The notes: a model not told the origin generated them from the letters alone. 64,000 nt of DNA from Chitinophaga sp. MM2321 (GCF_964033635.1 NZ_OZ035533.1:3348001-3412000), one strand, 5' to 3'; positions 26,141 through 35,785 are shown, counted from the stretch's first letter. Made by a program: numbers and translations.

Positions 26141-27829
26141 CTAGTAATTCGGGTTTTGCTCCAGGCCACTTGTCAGCACTTCTGTAGACGGTATTGGCCA
26201 CAGGTATTGACGGGTAGCATCAAATTTGCGAATCGCTATCTGCTTAATAAGTCCTGCATTATACATCGGTGCAAAATCGGCCACACCATCCGCATCTACC
26301 GGTGGTACCTGCGGGAAGAACCACAGTCCCGGTTTCACTACTTTTTCTTTCAGATCGGTGGGTTCGAGCATACCGTAATTCACTTTGTTCAACACTTTTT
26401 CCGCAAGGCGCCAGCGGATAATATCCATATAGCGGATACCTTCCAACGCAAACTCCATACGTCTTTCCGTGCGGAGCGTTTTTCTCAGCACACTTTGATC
26501 TGTGGCCGTAACGGCAGGGTAAGCAGCTGTATTCGTATAGTCCACACCGTAAGCGCGGGCCCTTACTTTATTAATAGCATCCCTCACCGTCTGATCTGCT
26601 TCATTCAGTTCAATTTTTGCTTCTGCGTACATGAGTACCACATCAGCAAAACGGATGATGATATTATCGGGTTCCACGGTCCAGGAGTTGAGGAGCCAGT
26701 CTTCGTTAATCCCTTTTTTAAACAACAGGCCGTTGAAAGAGGCATATTGTGCGATGGAGCGGGTATCTTTATTTTCTACATATTTCCCATCCGATATTTT
26801 CAATACCGTGAGTGAATCGGGATGCGGCTGGAACATATAACCCAGGTGTGGGGTCTGGAATTCCACGATGGTAGCGGCGCATCTCGGATCACGGTTCTCA
26901 AAAGGCTTACGCGGATTGAACATAGGAGATTCATCAATGGGTAGTCCGTCTTTGCAAAGGAAGGCGCAGAACAAATCCCATGAAGGGTCTTTGGCAGCCC
27001 AGCCACCGGCATTACGTCCTACATAGTTCTGACAATCACCCAGTACTACTTTTAATGCAATAGAGCGTGGTAATCCGAAAACTGTTTCTACAGAATTTTT
27101 TGTTTTAGAGAGAAACAGGTTCCCGAAATCAGGATGCAGTTTATAAATACCAAGGTCCATACAGGCTTTGGCGGCATCCCTTGCGGTTTTCCAGTCCCCC
27201 ATTTGTATGGCAATGCGTGCCTTCATAGCAAAGGCCGCACCGGCGGTAGCGCGCTTCAATTCAGAAGCGCCGTAAACTGTTTTCAGGCCGGCGCCGGCAG
27301 CATCAAAATCTGCATATATTTTTTGCAACACTTCCTGTTTGTCCATCTGTTTCAGGTTCAACGCCTGGGCTATATCGAGGGTTGAATCCGTGTATACGAT
27401 GTTGCCGTAGTGCGAAAGCAGGCGCGAATACTGACAGGCACGCACAAAGCGGGCTTCTGCAGCATAGCGGCTGATCTGGTCTGCGGTTAATACGGCTGCG
27501 GCCCTGTTTACGCTTTGCAGCACTGTATTAGTCCTTGAAATGGCTTTGTAGGTATTGTTCCACCATGTTTTTACGAAGTTCGTTTCCCCGTTGATAGTAG
27601 CACCCGTAATCTCTGTGGTGGCATCGCGGTACATCCAGTCGTCGGTCCATTCATCACTGTCTTTCATCCAGAAAGCGTCTTTATATAAACCGTTCAGTGA
27701 CATTTCAATTTCTTCCGCACTGGAATTCCAGGTTTCGCTGGAGCCATCAGACAGCGGGTTCAGATCCAGGCTGCCGCAGGCCGTCATCGTAAAAAGGGAG
27801 ATGCAGGCAATGATAATATGTTGCTTCAT
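26141..27829 (-). CDS. SusD/RagB-family outer membrane lipoprotein (PUL 2)
   Basis: A SusD-type glycan-binding lipoprotein of about 562 residues with lipobox SLFTMTACGSLDLNP. Family blocks visible are DLNPLSDGSSETWNSSAEEIEMSLNG at the N-terminus (SusD_N-like), AEARFVRACQYSRLLSHYGNIVYTD, IIIRFADVVLMYAEAKIELNEAD, ALEGIRYMDIIRWR and the terminal LWPIPSTEVLTSGLEQNPNY. It pairs with the SusC gene 12 bases upstream and precedes the large unknown lipoprotein by 20 bases. An in-frame ATG two codons upstream (27835) is an alternative start. Confidence 0.94.
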   Translation of the reverse strand: MKQHIIIACISLFTMTACGSLDLNPLSDGSSETWNSSAEEIEMSLNGLYKDAFWMKDSDEWTDDWMYRDATTEITGATINGETNFVKTWWNNTYKAISRTNTVLQSVNRAAAVLTADQISRYAAEARFVRACQYSRLLSHYGNIVYTDSTLDIAQALNLKQMDKQEVLQKIYADFDAAGAGLKTVYGASELKRATAGAAFAMKARIAIQMGDWKTARDAAKACMDLGIYKLHPDFGNLFLSKTKNSVETVFGLPRSIALKVVLGDCQNYVGRNAGGWAAKDPSWDLFCAFLCKDGLPIDESPMFNPRKPFENRDPRCAATIVEFQTPHLGYMFQPHPDSLTVLKISDGKYVENKDTRSIAQYASFNGLLFKKGINEDWLLNSWTVEPDNIIIRFADVVLMYAEAKIELNEADQTVRDAINKVRARAYGVDYTNTAAYPAVTATDQSVLRKTLRTERRMEFALEGIRYMDIIRWRLAEKVLNKVNYGMLEPTDLKEKVVKPGLWFFPQVPPVDADGVADFAPMYNAGLIKQIAIRKFDATRQYLWPIPSTEVLTSGLEQNPNY

Positions 27830-27841
27830 GATCATTCAGCT

Positions 27842-30800
27842 TTAAAATTTTACAGATGCACCAAATACAAAAGTGGTGGTGATTGGATACCCCAGGTAGT
27901 TCATTTCCGGATCCCATCCTTTGGGGAAGTGGTGCCTGGACCATACATCACTAACGGTGCTGTATATACGTATATCCTGTACCTTGACCTTTCCGGTAAT
28001 ATGCTTCGGCAGATTATATCCCAGGCTGATATTTTTCAGTCTGAAATAACTGCCGTTGATCAGCCAGTAGTCGGACATGGCATAATTATTACCGGCAGAA
28101 GTATTGGAATAACGTGGGAAGGTTGCCTTCATGTTCTGTTCATCCGTATTATACTTGCTCCAGGTATTACCATCCAGTATAGCAGGGAAAGTGCCATAGT
28201 TTTCACGTAACGGCTGAACGATATCCGGTGTTAACCGGGCATTTTGTTTTCCTACACCCTGCAAAACCACGCCCAGGTCCCAGTTTTTATACCCTACCTG
28301 TAAGCTACCGCCATACATATACCGGGGCAATGAACCACCCAGCAGTACACGGTCGTACTCCGGCGATATTTTGCCATCGGGTACGCCATCAGGACCGCTG
28401 ACATCTTTAAACCGGACATCACCAGGCTTTACATTTGCATTCAGCTTAGCCGATTTATCTACTTCATCCTGGGTCTGATAAATACCATCGGATACGTAGC
28501 CATACCATTCGTTAAATTCACTGCCCTCTTTTTTTATCATGTCACCGAGAAATTCAGTTCCACCCAGATATCCCATCTTCGATTTAAAATCCGACAGGTT
28601 AACAGATACATTATACGTAAAATCATTCACGCGGTCGTTCCATCCCAACTGCAGATCCCAGCCGTGGGTATACATTTTCCCGGTATTCTGGAAAGGATTA
28701 TCAAACCCGATAAACTTAGGAATCTCTAATTCCAGCAGGATATCTCTTGTCGTTTTTTTGTAGTAGTCACCGGTAAAACGAAGTCGGTTATCCAGGAAAT
28801 TAATATCTGCACCTATATCATAGGATTGGGTTGTTTCCCAGGAGATGTCGCGGATCGCATATTGGAACTGTGCAGCGGATTGCGCTGACAATACATTGTT
28901 GCCCTGGTAAAACAAGGAATTGTTTTCAAAAGAAAGAATAGACTGGTAAGGATAGTTTCCTTTGATCCTTTCATTACCCAGCGAACCCCAGGAAGCCCTT
29001 AATTTCAGGAAAGATAACCAGGAAGCCGTTTTTTTCAGAAACGCTTCTTCAGACACTACCCAACCGGCAGAGAAAGAAGGGAAAGAACCCCACCGGTAGC
29101 CTGGTGCGAAACGGGAAGATGCATCATAGCGTATATTTCCCTGCAACAGGTACTTATCTTTATAGTTATACATCACACGGCCAAACCAGGAGCGGTAAGC
29201 ATTTTCATATGCTTTACCACTGTTGTCACGGTATTCCAGCGGCCCCAGGTTCAGATAAGGATATTTGTTGAGAATATATTGACTGCGCGCAGCCGTAAGC
29301 TCTTCATCAAACGCGTGGAAGTATTCGTAGCCTCCCATCAGGTTAATGTTGTGGTTTTTAAACTGTTTGGTATAATTAGCGATGAACTGCGTGGTATACC
29401 TGTAGTTATCATTCCTTACCTCATTCAACCGCGTGGCAAATGCACCTTCAATATAGCCGGATACAGAATTGGGATTATTAAAAGAAGTGTAAGGAATCTT
29501 TTTATTGAACCATTTCCCTTTATCGAAATTCATGGATGGAGAGATGATACCCGAAATTTTCAACCCTTCGATGGGTGTAAAATCCAGTCCTATCTTTCCG
29601 CCTATCTGGTTGTACCAATCATTACTAAATCCGCCGTTTTTCATCAGTGCATAAACATTGGCGCCGTCCTTTCCTGCGCCTATACGGCCATCAGACCACA
29701 TAGCAGCATACACGGGCGGAATAATGCCCATCTTATACATGGGGTCATAGGTTTTGTTATTCGGATCATGATCGGTATACGGCTGTTTGACTGTCGATCT
29801 TTTAAAATTCAGGTCTACACTGGCAGAGAGATATTTGGTAATCGTAATATCATTGTTGACTCTTGCAGTCAGGCGCTCGTAGGTGCGGCCATCATACAGG
29901 GCATCTGTTTTATCATAACCCAGTGACACCCTGGAGCGGATAGCCTTTCCGGCGCCGGAGATGCTGAGCATATGACTCTGGCGGGGAGCAGTGTTATTCA
30001 GGATCAGTCCTCTCCAATCGGTATCTGGATATTGATCCGGATTGTCGGCATTTAATTGGCGATAGTTATCTACCACATCTTTGGTGTACGTCGGGTATTC
30101 GTTGGCGTTATTGCCATTATCATTCCATCTTAATTCATTGGTCAACTGCATGAAGCGCACCACATCTACGTAATCCGGTAATTTGGTAGGCTTTTCCAGT
30201 CCGTACTCGAAAGTGTAGTCAAGATTCAGTTGTCCGTTCTTTGCGCGTTTGGTGGTTACCAGGATAACGCCGGCTGCGGCCCTGGACCCATAGATGGAAG
30301 CGGAGGCAGCATCCTTCAGAACGGAGATATTATCGATATCATTGGGATTGATCGCGTTGATGTCATCCACCGGCACACCATCCAGGATGATTAATGGATT
30401 GGCGCCTGCATCTGTAATAGTAGTGATACCACGAACACGGATCTGTGCTGTGGCGCCGGGTGCGTTATTATTGCGGGTAACCATTACACCGGGCATAGCT
30501 CCCTGAAGTGCCTGGGATACCTGGGTTGTTTTACGCGTGGCAATAGCATCTCCTTTGATAGATGATACCGCACCGGTGAGGTCACTTTTCCTGACAGTAC
30601 CGTAACCAATCACCACCAGTTCATCGAGTGCCTGGTTCGCAGCTCTGCGCAATTTCACCTCGATCCGGTTCTGACCATTGATAATCACTTCTTCTTTCTC
30701 GAAGCCGATGTAAGAAAAGATGATCGTGGTTCCCTGGTTTACACTCAGTTTAAACTCACCGGCTTCGTTGGTGATGGCGGCTGTTCTGGTATCCTTCACC

Positions 30801-31246
30801 AGTACTGTAACACCCGGCAATGGTACGCCTTCAGCATCCGTTACCCGTCCGGTGACAGCTACCGGTGGCGGTAGTGGCTTTTCCAGGCCGAAGAAAGAAA
30901 ACACGGGCTGTTTCTTAATAGAGATCGTTTTCTCTACGATAATAAAACTAAGCCCCTGCCCTCTCAGGGTAGCTGACAGTAGTTCTTCTACCCCTACATC
31001 CTTCAATGATACAGTTACAGGATGTGTTTTTTTAAGGAGGGCATTGTCATAAAACACGACATAACCGGTTTGTTTTTTAATGGCAGAGAAAATAGTTTTC
31101 AGCTGCGCATCCTTACCGGAAAAACTAACTGTTTGTGATAACCCCGTAGCATGGACATTGAGCAGTGCTACAGTCAGCAGTAGGAACGTTAACTTCATAG
31201 CTAACAGCATTTTGGTTGAGCATAGCCGGCACTCCTTAATGACCAT
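27842..31246 (-). CDS. SusC/RagA-family TonB-dependent transporter with STN signalling domain (PUL 2)
   Basis: A roughly 1134-residue TonB-dependent importer. After the signal region it has an STN (secretin/TonB short N-terminal) domain (TVSFSGKDAQLKTIFSAIKKQ through LSFIIVEKTISIKK). This is the part that contacts FecR in the periplasm to signal substrate uptake. A CarboxypepD_reg domain (VTGRVTDAEGVPLPGVTV), plug (VVIGYGTVRKSDLTGAVSSIKG; VLKDAASASIYGSRAAAGV) and barrel follow. The start MVIKECRLCSTKMLLAMKLT matches the long N-terminus often seen on Chitinophaga STN-SusC proteins; an internal ATG at 31198 (MKLTFLLLTVALL) is the main alternative. The sigma/FecR pair directly upstream fits this regulation mode. 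Confidence 0.94.
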   Translation of the reverse strand: MVIKECRLCSTKMLLAMKLTFLLLTVALLNVHATGLSQTVSFSGKDAQLKTIFSAIKKQTGYVVFYDNALLKKTHPVTVSLKDVGVEELLSATLRGQGLSFIIVEKTISIKKQPVFSFFGLEKPLPPPVAVTGRVTDAEGVPLPGVTVLVKDTRTAAITNEAGEFKLSVNQGTTIIFSYIGFEKEEVIINGQNRIEVKLRRAANQALDELVVIGYGTVRKSDLTGAVSSIKGDAIATRKTTQVSQALQGAMPGVMVTRNNNAPGATAQIRVRGITTITDAGANPLIILDGVPVDDINAINPNDIDNISVLKDAASASIYGSRAAAGVILVTTKRAKNGQLNLDYTFEYGLEKPTKLPDYVDVVRFMQLTNELRWNDNGNNANEYPTYTKDVVDNYRQLNADNPDQYPDTDWRGLILNNTAPRQSHMLSISGAGKAIRSRVSLGYDKTDALYDGRTYERLTARVNNDITITKYLSASVDLNFKRSTVKQPYTDHDPNNKTYDPMYKMGIIPPVYAAMWSDGRIGAGKDGANVYALMKNGGFSNDWYNQIGGKIGLDFTPIEGLKISGIISPSMNFDKGKWFNKKIPYTSFNNPNSVSGYIEGAFATRLNEVRNDNYRYTTQFIANYTKQFKNHNINLMGGYEYFHAFDEELTAARSQYILNKYPYLNLGPLEYRDNSGKAYENAYRSWFGRVMYNYKDKYLLQGNIRYDASSRFAPGYRWGSFPSFSAGWVVSEEAFLKKTASWLSFLKLRASWGSLGNERIKGNYPYQSILSFENNSLFYQGNNVLSAQSAAQFQYAIRDISWETTQSYDIGADINFLDNRLRFTGDYYKKTTRDILLELEIPKFIGFDNPFQNTGKMYTHGWDLQLGWNDRVNDFTYNVSVNLSDFKSKMGYLGGTEFLGDMIKKEGSEFNEWYGYVSDGIYQTQDEVDKSAKLNANVKPGDVRFKDVSGPDGVPDGKISPEYDRVLLGGSLPRYMYGGSLQVGYKNWDLGVVLQGVGKQNARLTPDIVQPLRENYGTFPAILDGNTWSKYNTDEQNMKATFPRYSNTSAGNNYAMSDYWLINGSYFRLKNISLGYNLPKHITGKVKVQDIRIYSTVSDVWSRHHFPKGWDPEMNYLGYPITTTFVFGASVKF

Positions 31247-31396
31247 TATTATTGTCCGGAAAGATACGGACCATGGCACAGGAATCGCTTTCCGGCTGGA
31301 AAGAGCGTTAAAATTAATTTGCATACATTTGCATTGTTTGGTTGAGTAAATAGGCAGTCTTCGCCGACTTGTTTTATTTTATATCGTCCAAATACC

Positions 31397-31429
31397 GCCA
31401 GAGATGTTCCTAGCATTTCTGGCTTTTTT
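31397..31429 (+). terminator. Terminator-like hairpin in the FecR-SusC gap of PUL 2, antisense orientation
   Basis: A ten-pair stem with one G-T pair (GCCAGAGATG at 31397-31406; CATTTCTGGC at 31414-31423) is followed by six T on the plus strand. All flanking genes are on the minus strand, so as a terminator it would stop antisense transcripts; in the sense mRNA it is a leader hairpin without a U tract. Confidence 0.5.
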
Positions 31430-31497
31430 GGGCAATAGCTTTCCTACGCAGATAATTACTGCGTTTCATACGTGGTATAATTTGTTTTACAGTTTTA

Positions 31498-32694
31498 TTA
31501 TTTCAATACAGTAATATTTCTTCCCTCAATCCGGAATCTTACATCATTTTCTTCCAGGATACGTAATACTTTTGATAGTGGTAAAGATCGCTGTATCCCG
31601 CCACCGAAACTTCTTTTCGGAATATCTCCTTCATAGATCACCTGTACATCGTACCATTTTTCCAGTTTCCCCATCACCTCCTGCATGTCTGCATCTGTAA
31701 ACTGGAAGTAGCCATTTTTCCAGGCCACGATTTCGTCGGTGTCTACGTTGTCAATTACGGCTAATGTACCTGTAGCGGTTAATTGCGCCTGCTGGCCGGG
31801 GCGTAACATACTGGATGTTTTACCGTCGGACACTTTTACGGCGCCTTCCAGCAGCGTAGTACGGATAGCTGCTTCTCCCGTATAGGCGTTTACGTTAAAG
31901 CTTGTGCCGAGTACCGCGATATCTACTCCACCGGCATTTACCCTGAAAGGCATATTTTCATTTCCGGTTACTTCAAAATAAGCTTCTCCGGTGATGGTTA
32001 CACTCCTTTCTTTCCCGGTAAAGGAAGCAGGATAAGTAATGGATGATGCAGCATTGAGCCATACAGCAGTGCCATCCGGCAGGATAAGCCGGTAGGTTCC
32101 TCCCCGTGGCGTATGAATAGTATTGTGTAATACTTTCTCACTGGCAGGTCCTTCTGCATCATAGGCCAGCTGGCCATTTGCCAGCTTCATCACTTTAGTA
32201 TTGCCTTGTTGGGTAAGCAGTCCGTTGGCGGCGCTATCCAGCGCAATGGTAGTACCATCCGCTAATGTAAGCGTAGCCCTGTCGCCACCCGGCGGCACCT
32301 CATTTTTGTACCGCTCCCTGATACTGCTTTCAGCCACCTGATGTTGTGACTTCGTTATAAAAAGAAACCAGCTGCTGACACCCAGCAATACAATGCTGGC
32401 CGCCGCCAGCCACCATTTATAAGGCAGGTACCTCACCCGTTTCTCCCACGGATGATCCGCGGATTCCTCCTGCTCATCCGCTGCAGCAAATACGGAGGCC
32501 ATGATGCGGTCTGATACTTCAGCGGGCATGAGGATAGCAGGAACATGCTTTTCCCAGGCTTCACCAAATGCTTCCTTCAGTACCTCATCATCCGGCGTCT
32601 CACTGATCCATCCCGCCAGTTCTTTTCGTTCTCCGGTGGTACAGGTATTATTAAAATATTGTGTTATCAGATACTTTATTCTTTCAGGCGGCAT
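31498..32694 (-). CDS. FecR-family anti-sigma factor (PUL 2)
   Basis: A 398-residue inner-membrane anti-sigma factor/signal transducer. The cytoplasmic N-terminus (about 1-85; IKYLITQYFNNTCTTGERKEL.GWI) binds the sigma factor. One transmembrane helix follows (KWWLAAASIVLLGVSSWFLFI, about 93-113). The periplasmic FecR domain has YRLILPDGTAVWLNAASSITYP, ITGEAYFEVTGNENMPFRV, VLGTSFNVNAYTGEAAIRTTLLEG and RPGQQAQL. A C-terminal STN-like/DUF4974 domain (FTDADMQEVMGKLEKWYDVQV to ITVLK) is thought to meet the SusC STN domain. It lies 127 bases after the ECF sigma gene and upstream of STN-SusC. Confidence 0.95.
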   Translation of the reverse strand: MPPERIKYLITQYFNNTCTTGERKELAGWISETPDDEVLKEAFGEAWEKHVPAILMPAEVSDRIMASVFAAADEQEESADHPWEKRVRYLPYKWWLAAASIVLLGVSSWFLFITKSQHQVAESSIRERYKNEVPPGGDRATLTLADGTTIALDSAANGLLTQQGNTKVMKLANGQLAYDAEGPASEKVLHNTIHTPRGGTYRLILPDGTAVWLNAASSITYPASFTGKERSVTITGEAYFEVTGNENMPFRVNAGGVDIAVLGTSFNVNAYTGEAAIRTTLLEGAVKVSDGKTSSMLRPGQQAQLTATGTLAVIDNVDTDEIVAWKNGYFQFTDADMQEVMGKLEKWYDVQVIYEGDIPKRSFGGGIQRSLPLSKVLRILEENDVRFRIEGRNITVLK

Positions 32695-32821
32695 AATTAT
32701 TATTTATGTTTGACGGAGATAACATAGGCGTACTGTCAGGTACGTATGATATTTACCCCTACCTGTATAATAGACAACCGGCAGGAAATAGATACCTAGT
32801 CAAAAAGCATATTTTTTCAAA

Positions 32822-33421
32822 TTATTTCTGGAAGGAGGTAATAATGGCTAAAATGCAGCAGGCGCCGGTAGTTGTATGAAGATGACGGCTCAGGTGTTTA
32901 CGGATAGTCCGGAGGGCTTCTATCATATGATTGTTTACCGTAGAGGGAGAAATATTGAGGTGCCGGGCAATTTCATCGTGTTTAAGCCCATGCTCCCGGC
33001 TCAGGGTATATACCAGCTTTTGTTTAGGAGAAAGCTTCTCCAGTGCCGTTTCCAGCTGTTCACGGACTTCGCGGGCCGACAGATTATCTTCCGCAGCTGC
33101 ATCAACGGATGCTGGTACTTTCAGTTCAGCCAGGATCAGTGTTTCCTTTGCCATCCGCCTGAATGCATTGATTACCCGGTTCTGGGCCATCCTGTAGATA
33201 TACCCGCCAAACTGCTCAATGTTCACCAGGTTCTCACGGTCCTTCCACAATTTCAGGAAAACATCCTGTATAATGTCTTCCGTCATCTCCGAAGATCCGG
33301 TTGAACGCAACAGGAAACTATAAAGTTTATGTTTATAGATACAGAAAAGCCGGGTAAATGACGCTTCACTGCCTTTCGCTGACTGTTGCAGCAACTCTTT
33401 TTCAAAGTTTACATCTTCCAT
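32822..33421 (-). CDS. ECF-type RNA polymerase sigma factor (PUL 2)
   Basis: A 199-residue ECF sigma-70 factor. Region 2 spans about 20-90 (FCIYKHKLYSFLLRSTGSSEMTEDIIQDVFLKLW...YIYRMAQNRVINAFR). Region 4 spans about 120-175 (LEKLSPKQKLVYTLSREHGLKHDEIARHLNISPSTVNNHMIEALRTIRKHL). A hydrophobic C-terminal tail (CCILAIITSF) is common in the Bacteroidota HPr-type ECF group. The ATG at 33421 is preferred over a GTG two codons upstream. It should direct transcription of the susC operon when released by the adjacent FecR. A six-base inverted repeat TCTCTA/TAGAGA lies 37 bases upstream (33458-33473). Confidence 0.95.
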   Translation of the reverse strand: MEDVNFEKELLQQSAKGSEASFTRLFCIYKHKLYSFLLRSTGSSEMTEDIIQDVFLKLWKDRENLVNIEQFGGYIYRMAQNRVINAFRRMAKETLILAELKVPASVDAAAEDNLSAREVREQLETALEKLSPKQKLVYTLSREHGLKHDEIARHLNISPSTVNNHMIEALRTIRKHLSRHLHTTTGACCILAIITSFQK

Positions 33422-33650
33422 GGACACTAAAAGTGGAATGCAATAACATAACGTAGCTCTCTAAAAGTAGAGAATCAATTTTGAATTTAGTAGTTTTTTT
33501 TAATTTTCCCCATAGAGATGTTTTACATTTGAAAAGACAGGTATCTTTATACTCCCATAAACAACCAAATATATTTTAACCATTTATGGCAAATGAATAG
33601 TATCTTTTTCCAGCAATAACATCGAAAAACCGCTGTAATAACAGTTGTAT

Positions 33651-34253
33651 ATGTCACCAGATAAACATAAACGCTCCCTTTTAGAATGGCCGGTTATCAT
33701 ACTGGCTACCATCGCCGTTCTTGCCGCCATCGCATATACAGGATTTTATATCGGAAAACAGCACGAACAGGCTGCATGGCATGCAGAAAAACAGCAGTTA
33801 CAACAAGCATTTGCCGCACAACGGCAGGAAGAGATCAATAAATTGCAGGAAGCTTCTGCGGCTGCACATTATGATTCGACAGATCAACCGCCGGTTAATA
33901 CAAAGAGCCTGTCTAATGACTCCTTAGTGACTGTACTGAATAAAACACTACACGAAAAAAAATCCCTGCAAAGCAGTGTTGAAAACCTGAAAGAAGAACT
34001 GGCCAAACTAAATAATACCTCCGGCAACTACCGGGAATTTCTCGATACCGCTATCATTTACAAAAAAATTGTTGAACTGATCCAACGCGACTATAAGATC
34101 TTTTACAAAGTGGAAAAAAGCGGTGACTCCTACCGCTTCAGTAAAAACACCTCCGCTGTCGATTCCGCCCTTGCATTATTCCCCTATTATAAAGACAGGG
34201 TAAGAATGGACCCGGTGAAAAATGCATGGATCATTACCACGGAAAAAAAATAG
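33651..34253 (+). CDS. Membrane-anchored coiled-coil protein of unknown function
   Basis: A 200-residue protein not recognised as a family. It has a short charged N-terminus (MSPDKHKRSLLEW), one transmembrane helix (PVIILATIAVLAAIAYTGFYI, about 14-34), and a long periplasmic coiled coil (about 38-130; EKQQLQQAFAAQRQEEINKLQEA and EKKSLQSSVENLKEELAKLNN). A small C-terminal domain ends in the charged RMDPVKNAWIITTEKK. ATG at 33651 is preferred over a TTG two codons upstream. It is a single gene in opposite orientation to its neighbours, abutting the BBE-type oxidase convergently (5-base gap). No link to the flanking loci is evident. Confidence 0.6.
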   Translation: MSPDKHKRSLLEWPVIILATIAVLAAIAYTGFYIGKQHEQAAWHAEKQQLQQAFAAQRQEEINKLQEASAAAHYDSTDQPPVNTKSLSNDSLVTVLNKTLHEKKSLQSSVENLKEELAKLNNTSGNYREFLDTAIIYKKIVELIQRDYKIFYKVEKSGDSYRFSKNTSAVDSALALFPYYKDRVRMDPVKNAWIITTEKK

Positions 34254-34258
34254 CACTA

Positions 34259-35785
34259 TTAAACAGGGCGGATAGATAAAGCATGATGGAAGATATTATG
34301 CGGGTCCCAACGACGCTTGATTTGTTGTAGCCGACCATAATTCTCTTTGTAATAGAGCGTATGCCATGGAACACCGGAAGTATTCCAGGCGGGATCAGCC
34401 AGGTCTGTATCAGGGTGGTTGATCATGGCGCCATCGCATTGTTCCCCGGGCACGGGTACGCCGCCGGTATCCGCGTACAGGTCGCGGTAAAAAGCACGGA
34501 CCCAGGCCAGCATGCAGGATTCCACCTGCGGGTCCATCCAGCCAACCGTACAGGAGGTAGAGAGCACCGCGTCCCGTTGTGCGGCAGCTGTTGCGTCCTG
34601 CGCTACCGTATTCACCATTCCTCCATAGGTTACAAGCCCCAGGCTTCCACCAACAACATCGTGGTCGGTCCTTGTCAGGTAATCATAGGCAACGGCCATC
34701 TGATGATCTGTAAAAGGCTTGCGCAGGAAAGCATCTTTAAATTTGAAACGGGCATCTACACCAGGATTGAAAAATTCCGGGAAAGGATTTGTTGCAAAGG
34801 CAAGCCAGGAGCACTTCTCCAGGGTGTGCGTGCAAGGCGCCCCAACGTTATCATTCACGGCCGCCAGGTGTGCTTCGAAATGTTGCGTTGCTGCGGCGCC
34901 GGCAGTAGACAATCCAAATAGCTCCACTTTACCATACTGCTGCCGCCAGAAAGAAAACATGCTGTGTAAACCGGTGTAAGGAGAATCCGCATCACTATTG
35001 CGCTCACACCATATTCCGAAGTTGCGCATCAGGGTAGTGAAGGCGCGCTGGTCAATATCCACCCAGTTCCATGCTACCCTGAAAACCAGTACTGACTCCG
35101 GCGCTGCGGGTAGCAACAAACGGGGGTCTGTACCCGGAGCGCCCGGCGTTCTGAGCCAATAACGGGTAACGATGCCAAAGTTTCCACCGCCGGCGCCGGT
35201 ATGTCCCCACCACAGATCGTGATTCGGGTCAGCGGGATTCCTGGTGGCCACCACGCTCCGCGCAGTTCCGGTTTCAGCCACTACCACTATTTCCACGCCA
35301 TACAGATAGTCTGCTGCCAGTCCGTATCCCCGGCATATAAAACCGAAGGCGCCACCAAGTATGTGGCCGCCGGCGCCGATATCAGGACTTTCACCAGCGG
35401 GGATGGTTACGCCCCAGCCCAGGAATAATTTGCGGTATACTTCGCCCATAGTAGCGCCAGCCTCCACTGCAAAGGCATTCATCGTCGCATCATAATAAAC
35501 TTCCGACATCAGCGAGGTATCAATCACCACGCGCACTTCCGGATTGGAGACAAAACCTTCCAGGCAGTGCCCGCCGCTACGTACTACCACCCGCAATTTT
35601 TCATTGACGGCTTCCTGTACCGCATCCACAACTTCCGCAACACTACCTACCAACCGGATGTATGCCGGCCTGCCAGCAAATCGTTTGTTGAATCCCCTGC
35701 CGGCCAGGTCGTTATAGCGCGGATCAGCGGGCGTAATTTTGCCTGTAGTAACCCGTGTATGGTGTGATGAATGTTGCGTTTTCAT
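34259..35785 (-). CDS. FAD-linked oxidase, berberine-bridge/GOOX-like
   Basis: A 508-residue FAD-dependent oxidase of the PCMH/VAO superfamily with C-terminal BBE element. The FAD-binding domain has VVVRSGGHCLEGFVS; H73 is the expected covalent 8-alpha-histidyl FAD ligand. The second conserved patch reads IPAGESPDIGAGGHILGGAFGF. The Cys that provides the second (6-S-cysteinyl) linkage in bicovalent relatives is replaced by S133, so only a single covalent bond is expected. The BBE tail is DPAWNTSGVPWHTLYYKENYGRLQQIKRRWDPHNIF. Such enzymes oxidise sugars, oligosaccharides, alcohols or alkaloids with O2. There is no signal peptide, so it is cytoplasmic. It stands alone. Confidence 0.87.
   Translation of the reverse strand: MKTQHSSHHTRVTTGKITPADPRYNDLAGRGFNKRFAGRPAYIRLVGSVAEVVDAVQEAVNEKLRVVVRSGGHCLEGFVSNPEVRVVIDTSLMSEVYYDATMNAFAVEAGATMGEVYRKLFLGWGVTIPAGESPDIGAGGHILGGAFGFICRGYGLAADYLYGVEIVVVAETGTARSVVATRNPADPNHDLWWGHTGAGGGNFGIVTRYWLRTPGAPGTDPRLLLPAAPESVLVFRVAWNWVDIDQRAFTTLMRNFGIWCERNSDADSPYTGLHSMFSFWRQQYGKVELFGLSTAGAAATQHFEAHLAAVNDNVGAPCTHTLEKCSWLAFATNPFPEFFNPGVDARFKFKDAFLRKPFTDHQMAVAYDYLTRTDHDVVGGSLGLVTYGGMVNTVAQDATAAAQRDAVLSTSCTVGWMDPQVESCMLAWVRAFYRDLYADTGGVPVPGEQCDGAMINHPDTDLADPAWNTSGVPWHTLYYKENYGRLQQIKRRWDPHNIFHHALSIRPV

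Noticed and set aside
29279..29926. Plus-strand open frame of 215 codons inside the PUL 2 susC gene
   Set aside because: It is a shadow of the SusC barrel region, without motifs or a start context.
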